64,000 bases of DNA, taken from positions 80,073-144,072 of the forward strand of contig CALIBN010000007.1 of the NCBI GenBank assembly GCA_938045545.1, in the 5' to 3' direction. The DNA is from an uncultured archaeon (GTDB taxonomy: Archaea > Thermoproteota > EX4484-205 > JAAOZP01). A program made the position numbers and the translations under genes. Of this stretch, positions 16,511-24,224 are shown piece by piece (positions within the stretch are counted from its first letter, which is position 1; every line of letters starts with the position of its first letter). Below the pieces are notes generated by a model. The model did not search any database. It worked only from the letters and a program-made list of their open reading frames with translations, and was not told the DNA's origin.

Positions 16511-17089
16511 ATGAGCATGATTGAGAAAACCATAGTCTACTTTAGCACGCCTGGGAGGATCAATACTGAGACTGTTCTAGTTTTAGCGAGAAAGAGGGCT
16601 GAGGAGCTCGGCATAAGAAGCATCGTCGTCGCGTCTACAACGGGCGAAACTGGAGTTAAGGCCTCGCAGCTGTTTAAGGGCTTCAACCTGGTTGTCGTAA
16701 CCCATCATACGGGCTTCAAAGAGCTTGGGCAACAGGAGTTGACTGAGGAGAACCGTAGAATAATAGAGGCAAACGGCGCTAAGGTTTACACCGGGACGCA
16801 TGTCTTCATGAATGTTGAGAGGGCGATAAGAAGCAAGTTTAACACCGCTTACCCTGCTGAGATAATGGCTCAGACCCTTAGGCTTTTCTGCGAGGGCATG
16901 AAGGTGGCTGTCGAGATCGCAGCAATGGCTGCTGACGCTGGCCTAATACCTGTGGACAGGGATGTGGTGAGCATAGCTGGAACCGGTAGGGGTGCTGACA
17001 CCGCTATAGTTGTCCAGCCTGCTAACTCTTCTAGGATATTCGACATGATTATTAAAGAGATCATAGCTAAGCCTCTGAGCAAGGCATGA
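16511..17089 (+). CDS. Free-standing pyruvate kinase C-terminal-like domain protein
   Basis: A 192-residue protein made only of the alpha/beta domain that forms the C-terminus of pyruvate kinase ('INTETVLVLARKRAEELGI ... VVASTTGETG ... VVVTHHTGF'). No kinase barrel is present. In pyruvate kinase this domain binds allosteric effectors. Free copies are common in archaea and in anaerobes and have no established activity. A TATA-like GGCTTAAAAG (16471-16480) precedes the gene with a short leader. It is followed 15 bases later by the first aldolase-like gene, so it heads a four-gene unit ending in AOR-2. A regulatory or phosphosugar-sensing role is an inference. Confidence 0.75.
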   Translation: MSMIEKTIVYFSTPGRINTETVLVLARKRAEELGIRSIVVASTTGETGVKASQLFKGFNLVVVTHHTGFKELGQQELTEENRRIIEANGAKVYTGTHVFMNVERAIRSKFNTAYPAEIMAQTLRLFCEGMKVAVEIAAMAADAGLIPVDRDVVSIAGTGRGADTAIVVQPANSSRIFDMIIKEIIAKPLSKA

Positions 17090-17104
17090 GGAGTAAAAAG
17101 GCGG

Positions 17105-17938
17105 ATGGTTGAACATGGCTTTGCTGAAGCCTGTGATAAAAAAGAATTTGGAGGGCGTAGCGCCTTGTTCAGCCAGGTAGGGAAAGGGCTTAGGTTAAGC
17201 AGGATTTTCTCTAAAGACGGGAAAACGCTGATCATCGGTCTTGACTCTACTTTCGCAGGCGGACAGGTTGAAAACCTGTGGAGAACGCGAAGCATCCTGA
17301 CAAGCGTTTTAAAGTCTAATCCGGATGCCGTCATCCTTAGCAAGGGACAGGTCACCGGGCTGGAAAGCCTGATCGGAGGCAGAGGGCCCTCTGTTATAAT
17401 AAGGTCTGATTTCACGAATGCTGCGGTGGGCTATTCGACACTGCCCCGTAAAAAACTCGAGCATGTTAAACTAGTTAACCCTAGAGAGGCTTTGACATTG
17501 GGTGTTGAAGGTGTTGCCGCTTATCTTCTCGTCGGGGATGAGGATGAGGAGGCTAGAAGTATTAGAATTGTTTCAACACTCGTCTCGGGCTGCCGAAAGC
17601 TGGGGCTTCCACTCCTCGTGGAGACAATAGCATTAGGTGAGCGTGTCACTCAGGCTAACCGCCTAGACTGTTTAAAGCTTGCCGTCAGGATGGCTATTGA
17701 AGCGGGTGCCGACCTGGTTGCAGCACCATATGTTGGAGACGAGAAGTCTATGCGCTCCATAGTCGAGGTGTCTGGTCAAACCCCGGTTGTCGCAGTTGAC
17801 GATGCTGGGACTCCTCTATCAGAGCTTAGGAACGCTCTCTCAGCAGGATGCCTAGGCCTTCTTTTAAGGGAGAGACTGGCCTCGGGCGACGTTGAGGAGA
17901 CTGTTGCGGAAGCCAGGCTTCTAGTCCACGGGTGTTAA
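17105..17938 (+). CDS. DhnA-type aldolase paralogue lacking the Schiff-base lysine
   Basis: A 277-residue protein of the DeoC/LacD/DhnA class I aldolase fold. It aligns along its whole length with the aldolase half of the next gene ('GKGLRLSRIFSKDGKT', 'DEDEEARSIRIV', 'LGERVTQANRLD'). At the catalytic position, where the neighbour has Lys in 'ADALKVPY', this protein reads 'ADLVAAPY' (Ala206). The conserved 'DHG' loop is changed to 'DST' (D47 kept, His lost). A normal class I aldolase mechanism is therefore excluded. It may be a scaffold, a regulatory subunit or an enzyme with another chemistry. A purine-rich sequence (AGGAGTAAAAAGGCGG) before the ATG may act as ribosome binding site. The next gene follows after two bases. 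Confidence 0.8.
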   Translation: MVEHGFAEACDKKEFGGRSALFSQVGKGLRLSRIFSKDGKTLIIGLDSTFAGGQVENLWRTRSILTSVLKSNPDAVILSKGQVTGLESLIGGRGPSVIIRSDFTNAAVGYSTLPRKKLEHVKLVNPREALTLGVEGVAAYLLVGDEDEEARSIRIVSTLVSGCRKLGLPLLVETIALGERVTQANRLDCLKLAVRMAIEAGADLVAAPYVGDEKSMRSIVEVSGQTPVVAVDDAGTPLSELRNALSAGCLGLLLRERLASGDVEETVAEARLLVHGC

Positions 17939-17940
17939 GA

Positions 17941-19176
17941 ATGCAGATCGGCAAGAGGCTTAGGCTGAAAAGAATATTTGGCGAAGACGGGAGAGCCGTG
18001 GTCGTCGCCGCTGACCATGGGCTTATGCTTGGACCAATAAGGGGCGTTGTCAACCTGAGGGAAACACTTACCAGGGTTATTCAAGGGGGTCCAGACGCCA
18101 TTCTTCTAACCCCTGGGCAAGCATCCAGTCTAATAGACCTTTTCTACGGAAAGGATGCCCCTGCACTCTTGGTAAGAGCCGATTGGACGAACGCGTTCAG
18201 GGACAAGACCTACACTCTCCCGGCCAGAGTCATACGCGACGTAGACACAGTGAGGGTGGAGGATGCTTTAGCCCTAGGAGCCACCGGAATAGTAGTATAC
18301 CTTTTCATGGGTTTGGGCGACGAAGACGAGGAGGCTAGAAACATTGAAATGGTATCGGTGTTTTCACGCGAATGCGAGAAACAAGGCATGCCCCTCATAG
18401 TTGAGCCCCTCCCAATGGGTGAACGGGTAACGAAGGCGAACTACGTCGACCTCGTAGCTCTTTCAGTGAAGATCGCCGCTGAGCTTGGTGCGGATGCGCT
18501 TAAAGTCCCATACACAGGCGACCCGTACACTTTTGAAAAGGTTGTTAAAACTGCCGGTGGAATACCGGTGCTAGCCTTAGGTGGCTACAGTGGAGTCACC
18601 GTAAGAGACTCGCTGGAGGTTGTTGAAGAGGTCATGCAGGCGGGTGGTTCCGGAATCGTCTACGGAAGGAACATAGTGCAGGCCCAAGATCCCGGGGAGA
18701 TGGTAAGGCTCGTAAGGAGCATAGTGCACGAGGGTAGGAGCGCCTTGGAGGTGGTTGGAGCCGCCAAGAAGGGGAGGATTTCCCTCAGGGTTGAGCCAGC
18801 CCTCTGCGTCGGCTGCAGCCTGTGTGCCGCTGTCTGCAGCCTCTACCATGATGGGAGCATAGATATTGGGCGTGCTAGGCTCAGAGTTTTACAGGAGTGG
18901 CCAAGCGGAGCCAAGCCGGTTGTATGTGTTCAATGCGGGAAATGCATATCCGTCTGTCCAACTGGAGCCTTAAAATGGGGCTCGAAAGGTAATGTTGAGC
19001 TTGAGGAGAAGCTTTGCACATCCTGCATGGCTTGCGTGGAAACATGCCCGCAGAAGGTCATCGTGTTCGACGAGAAGAGGAATATTCCTCTGTTTTGCGA
19101 CCTTTGCGGCGGGGTTCCCCAGTGCTCGGAGTGGTGCGGCACAGCAGCCATAAGGATCGTAGAGGAGGATGCTTAA
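17941..19176 (+). CDS. DhnA-type class I aldolase fused to a 4x[4Fe-4S] ferredoxin domain
   Basis: A 411-residue fusion. Residues 1 to about 270 form a class I aldolase of the archaeal FBP-aldolase/DhnA/LsrF type, with D25 in 'VVAADHG' and the Schiff-base K188 in 'ADALKVPYTG'. Residues about 283-411 hold four cysteine groups: C289/292/295/299, C329/332/335/339, C359/362/365/369 and C386/389/395/399. This is the polyferredoxin subunit that accompanies many AORs. The ATG at 17941 matches the family N-terminus; a GTG at 17932 is possible. The gene overlaps AOR-2 by eight bases, so aldolase, electron carrier and AOR are translated together. The layout suggests that an aldehyde made by the aldolase is passed to AOR-2, with electrons leaving through the fused clusters (inference). 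Confidence 0.88.
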   Translation: MQIGKRLRLKRIFGEDGRAVVVAADHGLMLGPIRGVVNLRETLTRVIQGGPDAILLTPGQASSLIDLFYGKDAPALLVRADWTNAFRDKTYTLPARVIRDVDTVRVEDALALGATGIVVYLFMGLGDEDEEARNIEMVSVFSRECEKQGMPLIVEPLPMGERVTKANYVDLVALSVKIAAELGADALKVPYTGDPYTFEKVVKTAGGIPVLALGGYSGVTVRDSLEVVEEVMQAGGSGIVYGRNIVQAQDPGEMVRLVRSIVHEGRSALEVVGAAKKGRISLRVEPALCVGCSLCAAVCSLYHDGSIDIGRARLRVLQEWPSGAKPVVCVQCGKCISVCPTGALKWGSKGNVELEEKLCTSCMACVETCPQKVIVFDEKRNIPLFCDLCGGVPQCSEWCGTAAIRIVEEDA

Positions 19177-20989
19177 AATGAAGGGTGGCTACACGGGCAG
19201 GGTTCTAAGCTTCGACCTCTCCTTAGAAAAGGCTAAAGTTGGGGACTTGAACGAGAAGGAGGCTTTCCTACTGCTCGGTGGAAAGGGTCTTGGAGCCCTT
19301 CTCCTCTACAGGAGTCTGCGAGGTAAAGAGGATCCTCTCTCCCCTGAAAACCCTCTCATAGTTTCAACAGGGCCCTTGACAGGGACGATTGCTCCAACAG
19401 GCACTAAGTTCAGTGTTCTAACTAAAAGCCCACAGACAGGTGTTTTCCTCGATTCAAACTGCGGAGGAATGTTTGGAGTGCAGCTTAAGAGAGCCGGCTA
19501 CGATATGCTTATTGTCAAAGGGGCTGCTGAAGAACCCTCCATGCTAATAGTTGATGAAAACGGTGCTGAGCTTAGGCCCTGCAGGCTATGGGGCGTGACG
19601 ACGTTTGAAACAATCGCGGAGCTTAAGAAGGAGTTTCCCAACCGCGGCATCCTAGTAATCGGGCCCGCGGGTGAAAGGCTTGCTCCAATATCCGGATTGT
19701 TGACGGACGACGCGAGGTCTGCAGGCCGTGGCGGCTCTGGTGCAGTAATGGGCTCTAAAAGGCTTAAAGCAATAGTAGCGGGAGGCAGGAGACCAATAGA
19801 GGTTTATGATGCTGAGGGGATGAAGAGGGCTGCCTGGGTGGTCAGGAGGATGCTCAGGCTGCATGAGGTTACTGCGAGAAGCCTTCCGAGACACGGGACG
19901 GTGAACATAATAGAGGCTGTCAACGAGATGGGGGCTCTCCCAACGAGAAACTTTCAAAAAGGCAGGTTCGACGGCGCGGGCGAGCTTTCAGGGGAGAAAT
20001 GGAGGTCCGGTCTTTGGAGGAGGGATAAGGGTTGCTACGGCTGCACTATAAGGTGCGGGAAAATCGCTGTTTTAAACGGCTCATGGGTCGACGGGCCGGA
20101 CTACGAGACCATCTGGGCGTTCGGTCCAAACTGCGGTATCAAAGATACTAAAACAATAGCTATGGCTAACTATCTTTGCGACGACTACGGCTTAGACACG
20201 ATAAGCACCGGCGTCACGATAAGCTTCCTAATGGAGCTCTACGAGAAAGGCTTCATCCAAGACTTGGACGGGTTGAAGCCCATGTGGGGGGACGAGGATG
20301 TCTTTCTCAAGCTTGTGGAGAAAGCGTGTAAGGGCGAGGGGTGTGGAAGAATGATTGAGCAGGGTGTAGCCAGGGTGAGCGGAAAGTTCCCGGGCAGCGA
20401 GGCCTTCGCAATGCACGTGAAAGGATTGGAAATGCCTGCTTACGAGCCGAGGGCCGCTAAAGGAATGGGTCTTGGCTACGCGACCAGCGACCGGGGGGCG
20501 TGCCATCTTAGAGGATACACTGCTGGGCAGGAGCTGCTTGGGTACGGTGGGGGCGTAGACCCGTACACTATTGAGGGCAAGGCTAGGCTAGTGATAGATA
20601 GGCAGGACGAGAAGGCTGTGATAGACTCTTCAGGCCTATGCTTCTTCGCGTTTTACGCAATAACTCTTAAAGAGCTGCACCGCATGATTGTTGCCTGCAC
20701 CGGGCTCCCCTATAAAGACTGGTATGAATTAATGAGGATAGGGGAGAGAATCTACAACTTGACGAGGCTTTTCAACATTAGGGAGGGGTTAACCAGGAAG
20801 GATGACACTCTGCCCAGCAGATTCTTAAAGGAACCCATGCCCGAGGGACCTGGAAAAGGACAGGTGGTTGAGCTTGAACAGATGCTTTCCGAATACTATA
20901 GGCTCAGGGGTTGGAACGAGAAAGGTGAGCCTAAAAAGGAAACTCTTGATAGTCTAGGGTTAAACGAGCTTCTTAAGACGAACGAATAG
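19169..20989 (+). CDS. aor: Aldehyde:ferredoxin oxidoreductase (tungsten), AOR-2
   Basis: A 606-residue AOR, full length. The pterin-binding N-terminal region ('LGGKGLGALLLY', 'GPLTGTIAPTGTKFSV') is intact. The [4Fe-4S] ligands are C289, C292 and C296 in 'CYGCTIRC' plus C491 in the canonical 'DSSGLC' motif. It shares its general plan with AOR-1 but differs in many places, including the C-terminal motif. Two starts three codons apart (19169 and 19178) are possible; the first overlaps the upstream fusion gene. Its electron partner is almost certainly the fused ferredoxin domain upstream. A T-rich sequence just after the stop probably ends the transcript that starts at 16511. Confidence 0.92.
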   Translation: MLKMKGGYTGRVLSFDLSLEKAKVGDLNEKEAFLLLGGKGLGALLLYRSLRGKEDPLSPENPLIVSTGPLTGTIAPTGTKFSVLTKSPQTGVFLDSNCGGMFGVQLKRAGYDMLIVKGAAEEPSMLIVDENGAELRPCRLWGVTTFETIAELKKEFPNRGILVIGPAGERLAPISGLLTDDARSAGRGGSGAVMGSKRLKAIVAGGRRPIEVYDAEGMKRAAWVVRRMLRLHEVTARSLPRHGTVNIIEAVNEMGALPTRNFQKGRFDGAGELSGEKWRSGLWRRDKGCYGCTIRCGKIAVLNGSWVDGPDYETIWAFGPNCGIKDTKTIAMANYLCDDYGLDTISTGVTISFLMELYEKGFIQDLDGLKPMWGDEDVFLKLVEKACKGEGCGRMIEQGVARVSGKFPGSEAFAMHVKGLEMPAYEPRAAKGMGLGYATSDRGACHLRGYTAGQELLGYGGGVDPYTIEGKARLVIDRQDEKAVIDSSGLCFFAFYAITLKELHRMIVACTGLPYKDWYELMRIGERIYNLTRLFNIREGLTRKDDTLPSRFLKEPMPEGPGKGQVVELEQMLSEYYRLRGWNEKGEPKKETLDSLGLNELLKTNE

Positions 20990-21000
20990 TGTACTGGAAA

Positions 21001-21035
21001 CTTTTTCCATTATTTTTTAATCGCTTTTCAATGAT
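21001..21035 (+). terminator. T-rich terminator after AOR-2
   Basis: Runs of five, six and four T (21002-21006, 21012-21017, 21024-21027) follow 12 bases after the AOR-2 stop. T-runs are the usual archaeal intrinsic terminator. Confidence 0.45.
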
Positions 21036-21057
21036 GCTTTAATACACTTGTAGGATT

Positions 21058-21636
21058 ATATTGAAAACGGTTGGGTCTCAGCTAGATTCACGTCATTCCC
21101 CAGATTAAGCCATATGTTTGGTGAATGCAATAGGCCTCTGCCGTCAAGCGTATACTCCTATGATATCCATCATCATAGACAAATCTGAAAGAGCCCGCAA
21201 TGAATTCTAGTGTAATGATCCTTGAGAAGGTTATTGATGCAAAAACGACAACTGAGATTGTTTATGAGCCATGGGGCATGAAATGTATAAGTACAATCTA
21301 TAAATCTAAGATCGAGCGGGTAATAAAAAGGAGAAGTTAATGTTGGCGAAGTCATAGAGTTAGCTCTTTCTGGATGCACAGTTAATGGAAAGCCAAGGAT
21401 GGTTATAAAAGAAGACCCTCTGTCAAAAGTTGGGGAGCAACTCATATTATTTTCTGAAGCGTGTCAAAGAACTTGAAGGAAGGTTTAGAATTCTGGGTCC
21501 ATGGAGAAGGTTCATTGTAATTTCTAACAAGGTATATTCTTTGGGTGCCCTTTACCCGGATTCAAAAGAAAGCTCATTGAATGTAAACGGAGTAGACTTG
21601 GAAAAATTCTTAAAAGAAGTACAAGAAAACATGTAA
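21058..21636 (+). pseudogene. Decayed gene of unknown family
   Basis: Coding-like segments lie in successive frames over about 580 bases. They include 'ENGWVSARFTSFPRLS' with 'YSYDIHHHRQI' (21060-21183) and 'VMILEKVIDAKTTTEIVYE' (from an ATG at 21200). Later segments are 'GEVIELALSGCTVNGKPRM' (about 21345) and finally a 68-codon frame ending at 21636. The joins at about 21185, 21335 and 21440-21470 each need a frame change. Together they look like one gene of roughly 190 codons that has decayed. I do not recognise the family. The rest of 20990-21058 shows nothing beyond the T-rich sequence. Confidence 0.4.
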
Positions 21637-21647
21637 AACAATTCTCT

Positions 21648-22673
21648 TTAGCACGAAAACAGTTGCCCTGCATTGTTTCGAAACGTATTCCCAATGATGC
21701 GTGGATTGTTTTTTACTGCTTTAATCATCGTCTTAACATTCTCTACTGGAGTTTTCGGATGCAGGGCACAGGCTGGAGCCACTATTCTGATTCCGAGGTT
21801 TAGGCATGAGAGCGAGGCTTCAACAATGCTCTTCTCATCACCTTCCAGCAGTAGAAATGTACTTACTCCTCCTGCTAACGTTACGCCTCGGATCAAGTCT
21901 TTCGCAACCCTGAGGTTGGTTTTAGGGTCTACGTGGAAGACTTTAACACCTGTCTCAGGTATGTCTTTCAAAATCTTTAAAGTGTCTCCGCATATGTGTA
22001 GTATACAGGGGACATTTAACATTGAGGTCAACCGTTTAAGAGGCTCTACTTCGACAGTTCTGAAGATCATGGGGTTAAGCACGTCCGGTGATGAAGCCAT
22101 GTCCTCAATCACGATAGCATCCGCCCCGGCGGAAACAATTTCCATGGCGTAATTCGCTATGGATGCTGAAAGCTGGTAAGTGTAATCCTTAATGAGATCC
22201 GGATCCCTTCTACTTAGCAACATGGTTTTAGCAGGGCCAAGCAGATAGTTGAGAAGGGTGAAAGGACCCGTGACGCCGCCGAGTATAGGAAAACCCGGTC
22301 CAACCGCTTCCCTAAGGTCTCCGATTACGTCTAAAACCATACTCGTCCTACCTCTCCCCATAAAGTTGAACTCTTTTATCTTCTCCAAGAGTGTCCTTGG
22401 TTTAGGGTAATGACCCTCGAAGTCTAGCTCAACGCCGAGGGCTTCGGCTTCAACACACTGGTCGAAAGGGACCCGTATCGTTTCAAAACCAATTACTTGC
22501 TTAGCTGCTAAGGCGGCTTTAACCATGTGTTCACGGCTCCTGTGGACTGATGGCCATGTTGAGCCGCATATATTGAGTAACTCTTCAGTTAAAGGGCTAG
22601 TTATTGCAGTTGCCATCGGTCTCACCATGTTTTCACCGCGCACTAGTGAGAGGAAGAGGCTTCTCCGATCCAA
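21648..22673 (-). CDS. MtaA/MtbA-like cobamide:coenzyme M methyltransferase family (URO-D fold)
   Basis: A 341-residue URO-D-fold protein and the only one of five here with the complete zinc-thiol motif of MtaA/MtbA: H226-x-C228 in 'ILHICGD' and C302 in 'APACAL'. In methanogens this site binds zinc and activates coenzyme M to accept methyl from a methylated corrinoid protein. In non-methanogens, relatives use other acceptors such as tetrahydrofolate-type carriers. The N-terminus 'DRRSLFLSLVRGENMVRPMA' matches the family, which supports the TTG start at 22673, with a TATA-like TAATAATAAG about 27 bases upstream. No corrinoid protein or substrate methyltransferase is adjacent; the neighbours are pseudogenes. 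Confidence 0.82.
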   Translation of the reverse strand: MDRRSLFLSLVRGENMVRPMATAITSPLTEELLNICGSTWPSVHRSREHMVKAALAAKQVIGFETIRVPFDQCVEAEALGVELDFEGHYPKPRTLLEKIKEFNFMGRGRTSMVLDVIGDLREAVGPGFPILGGVTGPFTLLNYLLGPAKTMLLSRRDPDLIKDYTYQLSASIANYAMEIVSAGADAIVIEDMASSPDVLNPMIFRTVEVEPLKRLTSMLNVPCILHICGDTLKILKDIPETGVKVFHVDPKTNLRVAKDLIRGVTLAGGVSTFLLLEGDEKSIVEASLSCLNLGIRIVAPACALHPKTPVENVKTMIKAVKNNPRIIGNTFRNNAGQLFSC

Positions 22674-22712
22674 ATCGCTAAATAAAATGTTGGCTTATTA
22701 TTAGCTTTTATC

Positions 22713-22847
22713 GTGGTATCAGCTGGAAAGAGAATTAAACAAAAAGGTATTCCGGATGAAGGTCTTAGGGCTGTTTTCGAGTTAGCTGGTCATAAACACG
22801 GGCATGGCTTCTTTCCAAGAGGATTCGTAGTTGAGTATAGTCCTTAA
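22713..22847 (+). other. Short coding remnant (44 codons)
   Basis: A GTG-initiated frame encodes a His/Gly-rich peptide ('ELAGHKHGHGFFPRGFVVEY') that looks protein-derived but matches no family I know. It sits between the MtaA-like gene and the ArsR-like pseudogene and is probably a relic. The rest of 22674-22963 contains the MtaA promoter and nothing else recognisable. Confidence 0.2.
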
Positions 22848-22963
22848 GATACTGATGGTGTTCCACACGCATAGAATCAAGGGCTGTCAATATTCTTGAC
22901 AGCCAGTCAATGTCGATAGAATTATATTTGCCACTCTAGCATTTGTTTAACAGGTGATGTTGC

Positions 22964-23388
22964 ATGAGTCCGGATGAAGACCTTTTTGAGACTCTGTCGC
23001 ATCCCCTGCGGATTGAAATACTTAAGCTACTGGCCAAAGGTTCTATGCGTTTCGCTGAGATAAAAAGGAGCTCAGGATTAATAGTAGCGGCCTCCTAGAT
23101 TTTCATTTAAAGAAGCTTGACAATCTGATAGGCGTAGATGGTGAAGGCCATTACGTCTTGAATGAGAAGGGGGTTGCAGCATTACAAGCGGTTGAAATTA
23201 TATCTAAATATGGTTGGCAGAAAAGGGTGTTCTTCATAAACCTTTTAATATATATTCTAATGAATTCATATGTCTTTTTAACAGACATAAAGTTAGCTTC
23301 AATAGTACTGGCTACAAGTACATTATGGATAGTATTCTACAGTTATTGGACATTCTTCAAAAGGCGTGTACATCTTAAAAACATATAA
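22964..23388 (+). pseudogene. ArsR-like winged-helix regulator, frameshifted
   Basis: The first frame (ATG at 22964, with GGTGAT ten bases upstream) gives 'LFETLSHPLRIEILKLLAKG'. This is the ArsR-type winged helix common in archaeal regulators. It stops near 23097. Shifting by one base at the A-run near 23061-23065 restores the typical continuation 'NSSGLLDFHLKKLDNLIG ... YVLNEKGVAAL'. Two TM helices then follow to 23388, as in archaeal membrane-anchored ArsR-like regulators. One extra A would give a single uninterrupted protein of about 141 residues. The change is in a homopolymer, so it may be a sequencing error. The gene precedes an ABC exporter and probably regulates it. Confidence 0.7.
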
Positions 23389-23444
23389 GAAGGCAGCCTT
23401 ATTCATGATCATGAAAAGAATGATAAAAATAGGGTGCTTGAAAC

Positions 23445-24219
23445 ATGACGTATTCACCCCCAGTTTTCGTTAAAGAGCTCGTGGTTAAATATGGTTCTTT
23501 CGTTGCTGTCGACGGTATTTCATTCACCGTTGAACCCGGGGAAATATACGGACTTCTCGGTCCCAACGGGGCTGGTAAAACCAGCACTTTGAAAAGTGTT
23601 AACCGGGCTTTTAAAGCCTGCTTCCGGGAGAGTTGAAATATTCGGCAGGCCTCTTTCAGACGAGGTTGCTGTGAAAAGCATGATGGGCTATGTTCCGGAG
23701 GAGGTCATTCTGATGGATTCACTAACCCCAAGGGAATTCCTAGAATTCGTCGCCTCCATTAGGCGTCTAAACGCAGACACGGTTAACACGCGGCTTGAGA
23801 AACTGGTTTCAGCGTTTCAACTCAGAGAGTATTTCGACACACCTATCGCAGCCCTTTCCAAGGGGAATAAGCAGAAGGTCGCGGTAGTAGCGGCTCTGAT
23901 GCACGAGCCAAAGCTCCTAATTCTAGACGAGCCCCTGATAGGGCTTGACGCGTTCTCATCTAAAATACTCAAGGAACTGTTGACTTTCCACGCGAGCAAG
24001 GGTGGTGCAGTGATTTTTTCAACACACATCATGGAGGTTGCTGAAAGACTCTGCACGAGAGTGGGTATAATAAACAGGGGGAGGATGGTTGGTGAGGGCA
24101 CAGTCGATGGTCTTCGAAAACTGGTTAAGAGCGCGGAAGGCTCCTTAGAGGAAATATTCTTGAAGGTGACTGAGCAGGAGGCTGGAGTCCAGGAGATAGT
24201 TAAAGCATTGGAGGCGTAG
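23445..24219 (+). pseudogene. ABC transporter ATPase, frameshifted after Walker A
   Basis: The first frame holds Walker A (GPNGAGKTS) and runs out after 'TLKSVNRAF'. The second frame resumes exactly where expected with '[17 protein letters not shown]' (from 23596) and carries 'LSKGNKQK' (signature), 'LLILDE' (Walker B) and 'STH' (H-loop). Removing one A from the AAAA run at 23592-23595 joins them into a full ATPase of about 257 residues. The signature motif is the unusual LSKGN form. The C-terminal frame ends six bases before the permease start. It is disrupted as given; a homopolymer error is a serious alternative. Confidence 0.75.
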
Positions 24220-24224
24220 GGTTA

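Noticed and set aside
16870-17415. 181-codon minus-strand frame across the PK-like and aldolase genes
   Set aside because: It is antisense to two genes with clear family motifs and shows no domain of its own.
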